This document shows, one piece after another, positions 25,606 to 31,173 of a stretch of 31,173 bases of DNA. Origin of the DNA: Phallusia fumigata (lineage: Eukaryota > Chordata > Ascidiacea > Phlebobranchia > Ascidiidae); the NCBI GenBank assembly GCA_008931825.1, contig QXVZ01005607.1, forward strand, positions 1 through 31,173, given 5' to 3'. Numbering within the stretch: position 1 is the stretch's first letter; each line of letters begins with the position of its first letter. Below the pieces are notes generated by a model that saw only the letters and a list, made by a program, of their open reading frames with translations, did no database searches and had not been told where the DNA came from. The translations under genes and the position numbers were made by a program.

Positions 25606-28600
25606 CTGATGATTATGTTCAACGGACGTGGATCAGCGCTATCGGCAATCTTCCTTCTTGCGGTAAGCCCGCCACCAAAGTGTTTTATTAAGCCGCAATC
25701 TTAGCGACATTTTTCCTGCAAAACATTCACACTTGGCCATAATTGGTGGCTTGAGTGACAGCCAAGAATTGTAGAAGATGAATCATTTTTCGCGCGAACC
25801 TTTTGGTTACGCTACCGCAGAAGCTATCCATTTTTCACAAAAACGAAACAATTGTACGTTGCTATAAAACGTGTTTCCGGAAAGTTGGGCTGCAGTAACG
25901 CTTTTTATAAACTGGCAAGCGGTTTCCCCACAAACCATATTAAAATAACACGCTAGGTTGTGACACACTCTTTGCTGGACACTTTTGTTTCGTATAGGGC
26001 AGCATGTGAAAAATGATACTTTAGTGTCTTAAAAACGTTTTCACTTCAGCCCATTTTCTGGAAATAGAAGGCACTAATTTCGAAAGATTTCCCTTGAAAT
26101 GCTTTAAGGATTACTATGTAGATAAAGTTTTAAAACGATTCGGCGTCAATTGAAGCAATTGCATAGGGTCTATTTTCGTAAGGATTGACATGGATCCGGG
26201 AAACTAAAGAGTTTAGAAATTCCGTTGTACCAACGTGAATTCGATTTTACCTCAAAACGTAAAACTTTCCAAAACTGCGATTCAAAAACTCCCCATGTTT
26301 CGGGCAAGTAACACAAAACCGATCATAATTTTTCCGCACGTCGGTTATCGGGTTCTGCTATCTTCAATAAAAAGCCGCGCCAAACAAAAAGATCGCGACG
26401 CCAAATTTTGCCCACGGCGATGTTATTTCATAAAATTGATGAATTTTGCAAACTATTTATTACCATTCTTGATAGTTTAGTCGGTTAGATATATCGGTAT
26501 GACAAGATTAATGTCATGATTTTACTGACTCATGCAAAGGCTAACAATTTGACCTTATACATGGCTAAGATAAGGTCTGTTGATAAGATTAGTTTTTAGA
26601 TATTTTTGATTCTCAAGTCAATGAAAATCGTGCACCAAAACATTTTGCTAGATTGCTTTTAAGTTAATGCTTCTGGACTAAACTGAAATAAGCATGTAAA
26701 AAACTTTTTTCCGTTGGTCGATTGGTGTCTACTGCTTCGCACCACCCTGCCTAATGACCTGTTTAGTCATGTTTCTCTGAGTAATAATGTTTTAGAAACA
26801 AACAAACATTGTGATCAGCTAAACTTTACGTGGGTCACGACATTGGCATGGCATCATATAATTCGCTGACGTATTCCAGGAGCATCAAAATGGAAAATTA
26901 TGTCCCAATATTAACATTATGATACGTTTTGACTTAAATGTTTCAATGCCAAATAATCAAATTATCAAAAACCATCTGTCGAATTCAAAATTTTATACAA
27001 CATCCAAAGAATCAATCGTGTTTTTTATAGCCCAGCTCCTAGTGGAACCAAATCCTTAATCTTCGAAACCGAATATTAGGTCTCTGCGTTCCGTTGAAAG
27101 TGCGGTGGCTTTCAGCGCCTCAAGGCTTTGCAAACTCGGCCTGGGAGAGAATAAAACCTTAAACCGCAGAAAGGAAATTATAGTGTTCGTAACCGATCCT
27201 TGTTCTACGGTTACCAACTGTTTAAACTGTCAAATTTAAATTTGACGTTTTATCCGTGTGTAATGTATATGCGGGAACTTAACTGGGGAGGATCAGTGCA
27301 CAATTTTTGCTCACGATCTTCTTACACAAAGTTTCCCAAGCATATTATCTGGTGCAAAAGTACCTTGAAACTGAATGAATCCTTACACGTTTTTTGTACC
27401 TTTTGTACATGTACACGATTTGGTTACTTCGGGGTATTTTCGGTTGACAAACTTATGCCTGAAGTTAAAAAAGGGTCAATTATTATTCTAGCTCTTTTAT
27501 ACAATCCAGCAAACAATGATAATTTTCTTCGTAGTCAACGAAGTCCAGTTTAAACAATAAAAACTTTCTTTTTAATTAATAACTAAATTGGCCAATATGA
27601 GCGGGGAAACATTATGCCTTTTTTAGATATTTGTTCAATCAAGTCTGTCGTTTTTCAATGGAAATTTTGCGAACATTGTTACTCAGAAGAAAGATGAACC
27701 GTTGAAAGTGAACATCAAGGAAACGGTCGTATTCACGAAGCAGGTTCGATTGATACTGTTTGACTGTTAAAGCCTAGCATCTTGCTTAGAAAAGTAGTTT
27801 GTTATTCCTATTTTTTGCATTAATGAAGCCAAGTTTGTGTTTGAAATGATACTCTGACATTCATTCAGCATTGAACCTGCGTTTTATAGGTGTTAAGTAA
27901 TTTAACATTCTTATGAGAATAATCATACGTAATCTTTTACACGTTTGTCCTAATGTACGTTCATTTGATTTGTTTTTTTTGCACTGTAGATGGTCAGGAG
28001 CTACCGTAAAGGCGGAATTCTATTTATTGCGGAAAGTGACATCGGCCATGCCTCTGCAGCGCTACCTAACGACCTTAAATTTCGCAGAAAACGAGCCACC
28101 GGACAATCACCATATTCTCCCTACACATGTTGCAGGTTATCACTATGACCAGTAAAATATAATTATCATAATAACGAAACTGTTTTTTAGGCATCTTGTT
28201 TAATCACCTTTTTATTCAATTTCTTTACCTTTGTTGCCTAATTTAAAAAAGTATGTTGGAACATGCAAGAATATATAAACACGAATATGGTAAAAAAAAA
28301 TAGCGTTTTAAACTAGATTTTTTGCCCAACTCAGTTTAAATGTGTTATTCGATCTCATTTAATTAGGTCTTAAAATCATTGGCAAACTTAATGACATTTT
28401 TTACCACACACCACAGTTTGGGATCTAGATTTCGCTTTCTTTATTGACAGAAAAGATAAATTTTTGAAGACAAGGACTCGAACTTGGAACGATGTCATGA
28501 CCATCGAAACTGCAAACTGTTACTCAAATTACTGCGCAGGTTGTGTGGAACCTTTGTTTTTTACAATAAAATTTTTCAAAAATCACAAGATAGGTACACA

Positions 28601-30560
28601 TCTTGTACATCGAAATATCGGAGTAACATTGCGAAATCAAGAGGCCATAAAATGCCAAATGCGGAATAATCCAAAGTATTTGTACGTTCAGTGCCAAACG
28701 CAATTGTAAATTTTACGATGTCTACTGATGTGTAAAACTACCTTTTGATTTTGATACCAATAAAGCTTTTTTCAATCATCCACTCCACAACTTCAGATCC
28801 TCTTCATTGGCGCTTTCCTGTCAAAAAAACATGACGTTTTTGTTATTAGATTGCGAAAACACGGCGAGTTTCTGTGAAGTTCTAGTGAACCGTGCTAAAC
28901 ATCTCTGCAACTCCGCGTAAGTTTTGTTTCTGCTAAGTTCATTTTTTGTAAAGGTATTTGATGTAAATCTGTGTAAAATCACGACAATTAAAATCGTTTC
29001 CTGTGCTTCTCTCTTCGCTTTGACCATTTTTTATAATTAAACGTTATTGTTATAATTAAACATATTAAAACGATTTAAGTACAGTTAACCAAACGGTATG
29101 TTGGTGTTGTTTTGTTTGCCGAACCTTGCGTATTTCTGTTGAAGAGGCAAGTAAAAAAGTGGTTCAGCTGAAAAATAGCTAATGTAAATCCTGCTCCATA
29201 AACTATCATTGTCATTACAGATTCATGTTTCACTACTGCCCTAGAAGTTGTTCAATCTGTACAAAACCAAAGCTTGGTATGAACTGAATTCTTTTTTGCC
29301 ATTTTTGGTATTTTGGTCTTAAGCAGTTGCCCTTAGGGCATGTGGTGAATTCATTTATGTTTCAATTGATTTAATAAACGCACCCCATTTTATTTGGTCT
29401 ACAGCATTTCTTCCCGCAACACAAGTTGTTGTCGTCTACCAAAAACTCGCATATCCAAGGGACAAGTTTAAATATATGCTGTCGACCAGCTCCGAACCTG
29501 GGAACGGTTATTATCCTACCAATGAGTCCTTGAAAACCATTACGATGTACAACAGGTAACACCGTTTTTTGGTATGGCTTACATAATTTAAAAACTTAAT
29601 ATTCCGCTGCATATTACATCAGAGTTTGCCAGGTCTAAACATTACACTTATCCAAAAACGTGCTAAACATCGCAAAGTCGAAATTTGACAGCTAAAACAT
29701 ATGGTGCTAAAAAAAATTCAGCGATATTTTACTTTACGTGCTTTTCGAAACCTGGCCAACCTTTCAACACATATCTGCCCAAATATGTCCGTGAAGGTTT
29801 TACAAACAGTGTAGTTGTTTTGAATACACAAGTTTCTGCAATTGACAGACCCACCATACAGTTCCCAACCAAAGTATATTTCTGCTTTCGAAACGAAGAA
29901 GACGGCGATTTTGTTTCGCTAAATCCGTGTCCTTTAGGTATGTTTATAATTTTAGCTGCATTTAATTATTTTTATTCTACAAAACAATACGATGAATCGT
30001 GTTTGTTTATTGAAGCAATAGAAGTTCGTTTGGCGCAAAAAATTAATTTGGGAAGCGTTTTAAAGCATAACGAAGAACCTTTGATCAAATGGCAAGATTT
30101 GATCAAATGCTAGCTGTGCGATAATACGTTTATTGTTCTAAGTCACAATGTTTCGCCAAGCAACTTTCTGTCTAATGCCCAACCGTGTTTTACGTCCAGT
30201 TTCGTTTTAACAGGTCTACGTCAACGTTTTGCCCTTTACGGACAAGGATCGTATTTAAACCAAAATCATGTGATTCTTACATACGATGTTGGTACGAATA
30301 CGATGATTAGCAAAAGTCGTCCGTGCTGTGGCTATACAACAAAACCGAACAGGTTCTTCTTCGTTAGAGGTACTTGGATTCCACGTTGTTAACAAAAGCC
30401 TTTTCGTCCGATCTTGTTTGTCAGACGTGCTAGTCCGATTCAGACGTTTGTGTTTGCAAACACACAAAAAAAGCCAGATGCACTTGCACAAAAAATTGAA
30501 ATCACCAATGAAGCATTTATACATAAATATGTCAACCAGATTTTTAGGAATTGTGAATAA
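25606..30560 (+). CDS. Unassigned secreted multi-exon protein with ShKT domain and beta-rich segments
   Basis: Exons supported by splice sites and coding character: 25606-25662 (signal-peptide-like, MIMFNGRGSALSAIFLLA); 26050-26117; about 27112-27208; about 27420-27530; 27627-27743; 27990-28135; 28850-28916 and 29221-29276 (ShKT); 29405-29555; 29678/29692/29722-29937; 30214-30352; 30425-30560 (stop TAA). Phases are consistent from 28850 to 29555 and from 29678 to the stop. Junctions before 28850 are not all resolved. Readable segments include HFLEIEGTNFERFPLKC, SIIILALLYNPANN, KETVVFTKQMVRSYRKGG, a furin-type RRKR in the 27990 exon, VVVVYQKLAYPRDKFKYML, and KVYFCFRNEEDGDFVSLNPC. Alternating hydrophobic residues suggest beta structure. 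I do not recognise the family; a GAIN-like or other extracellular beta fold is possible but unsupported. The product is probably exported. Start ATG at 25609. Confidence 0.55.
28462..28540 (-). repeat. tRNA-Met-like relic in an intron (possible SINE head)
   Basis: On the minus strand a perfect 5-bp stem CGATG/CATCG encloses the 7-nt loop GTCATGA, which would place anticodon CAT correctly after a T33. A B-box-like AGTTCGAGTCC follows it, and an A-box-like CTGCGCAGTAA precedes it at too great a distance. T-stem pairing is poor. This is consistent with a degraded tRNA-derived element, not a working gene. Confidence 0.35.
28850..29276 (+). CDS. ShKT domain split over two exons of the unassigned secreted protein
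   Basis: Exon 28850-28916 (acceptor TTATTAG, donor GTAAGT) holds the first three cysteines. Exon 29221-29276 (acceptor TCATTACAG, donor GTATGA) holds the last three. Joined in phase (2 nt of the split codon on one side, 1 on the other), the cysteine spacing is C-x6-C-x10-C-x8-C-x3-C-x2-C. The final x8-x3-x2 spacing, together with the Met before the fourth cysteine, is the ShKT hallmark. ShKT modules are small disulfide-bonded domains common in secreted metazoan enzymes and CAP proteins. Here it sits inside a larger extracellular protein, so a structural or protein-binding role is likelier than venom activity. The entering phase is 1; the 5' partner exon is uncertain. Confidence 0.7.
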
Positions 30561-30561
30561 A
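30556..30561 (+). terminator. Polyadenylation signal overlapping the stop codon
   Basis: AATAAA at 30556-30561 contains the TAA stop (30558-30560) of the unassigned secreted gene. If it is used, the 3' UTR would be only about 15-30 nt. Such extreme compactness occurs in tunicate genes but needs transcript support. Confidence 0.45.
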
Positions 30562-30682
30562 TCCTTTGCATAATATGGTCTTGTTTACCCCTAATGGAAG
30601 TTAAGTATTGAACTCTTTATACGCTTATTACGCTGAAATGACTTTTTTTGTAAGAAGGTTTTTGCACATCTTTACATTTTAG

Positions 30683-30887
30683 ATGTAAACCAGCAAATAC
30701 CGTCAGGAGGGGCCACCAAGACCACGCCCAAATACCCTAATGGTCTAAACCGTCCAGTCACCCCAGCTCCAACCCCGCGGTCAGTTGTGATAACAGTTCG
30801 GCCTATCAGCCCCAGTCCTTTGACCCCCGCAAGGTCCAATTTGACCCCTGACCAGCAGAAATGCCTAGACGCCCACAACTATTTTAG
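30683..30887 (+). CDS. Internal exon: Pro/Thr-rich linker leading into a CAP/SCP domain (runs off right edge)
   Basis: The acceptor TTACATTTTAG ends at 30682 and the donor TTTTAG|GTAAGC follows 30887. The exon enters in phase 1, leaves in phase 2 and encodes about 68 residues with no stop. The first part is rich in Pro, Thr and Ser (RPVTPAPTPRSVV). The last part, DQQKCLDAHNYFR, matches the opening helix of CAP (SCP/TAPS, CRISP/antigen-5/PR-1) domains, where the AHNxxR motif is characteristic. CAP proteins are mostly secreted and act in reproduction, defence or lipid/sterol binding. The rest of the domain is beyond the window. No start codon precedes it in frame, so it must be spliced from an upstream exon. 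Candidates are phase-1 donors in the secreted gene just upstream (29938, 30292) or a tiny first exon near 30577-30600. Confidence 0.65.
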
Positions 30888-31173
30888 GTAAGCATATATG
30901 GGTTGTATGGACTGGCACTGAAATATTTGTCATCTTAACTACTGGATGTATCTGTGGTTTTGGGTAATCTAGTTGTTATTTTATGTGTTTTTTAAACGTC
31001 TGTGATGTGTGAAGTTGTCAAAACCAAAAGGGTATCGGGTTACTGTTGGTTAAACTTAAAGCCAACAGCAAAATTTTACACTCGAAACCAACTTTTATGA
31101 AACGTATTTTCTACTTTTCATGCTCCTTTTTGTTAATGTATTCTAAACTTGTGCTTCAATGTAAATTACATTA

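Noticed and set aside
28462-28540. Functional tRNA-Met gene
   Set aside because: The T-stem is mismatched and the A-box is too far from the anticodon arm; it is only a relic.
29371-29562. 63-residue minus-strand frame
   Set aside because: It is antisense to exon 29405-29555, which has a proper acceptor and donor and fits the phase of the ShKT exons.

Overview
This is eukaryotic, intron-rich, AT-rich DNA. The protein signatures, compact genes with short introns (one is 64 nt) and a chordate-type A1CF/RBM46/RBM47 RNA-binding protein suggest an ascidian tunicate, most likely Ciona. That placement is inference. Three single-base 'n' placeholders (14906, 19403, 21554) mark joins between shotgun contigs.

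Layout. (1) 1-2516, minus strand: the N-terminal part of a type II membrane M1-family aminopeptidase (aminopeptidase N-like), eight exons, running off the left edge before its catalytic motifs. (2) 4753-8091, plus strand: a complete ten-exon PSMC4 (26S proteasome ATPase Rpt3), 417 codons, with an AATAAA signal at 8163. It lies head-to-head with the aminopeptidase across about 2.2 kb. (3) 10168-17412, minus strand: an A1CF/RBM46/RBM47-like hnRNP-type protein. Part of RRM1 and nearly all of RRM2 are absent, and the contig join at 14906 lies in the interval where they should be. A possible 5' non-coding exon lies near 21085. (4) 17.5-25.6 kb: no convincing protein gene. It contains a complete 341-bp hAT-type MITE with an 8-bp target duplication, a tRNA-like relic and a 110-bp duplication around an 'n' that looks like an assembly artefact. 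(5) 25606-30560, plus strand: a multi-exon gene for a secreted protein I cannot assign to a family. It has a signal-peptide-like first exon, a six-cysteine ShKT domain split over two exons, beta-rich segments that may be an internal duplication, and an RRKR furin-type site. (6) 30683-30887, plus strand: a Pro/Thr-rich exon ending at the start of a CAP/SCP domain. It belongs either to gene 5 by alternative splicing or to the next gene, and runs off the right edge.

The genes show no shared pathway. PSMC4 is housekeeping, the aminopeptidase is a surface ectoenzyme, the RNA-binding protein acts in nuclear/cytoplasmic RNA regulation, and the last locus is secreted. Gene models rest on hand-read splice sites with consistent codon phase. 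Exons listed as unresolved are flagged in their entries.
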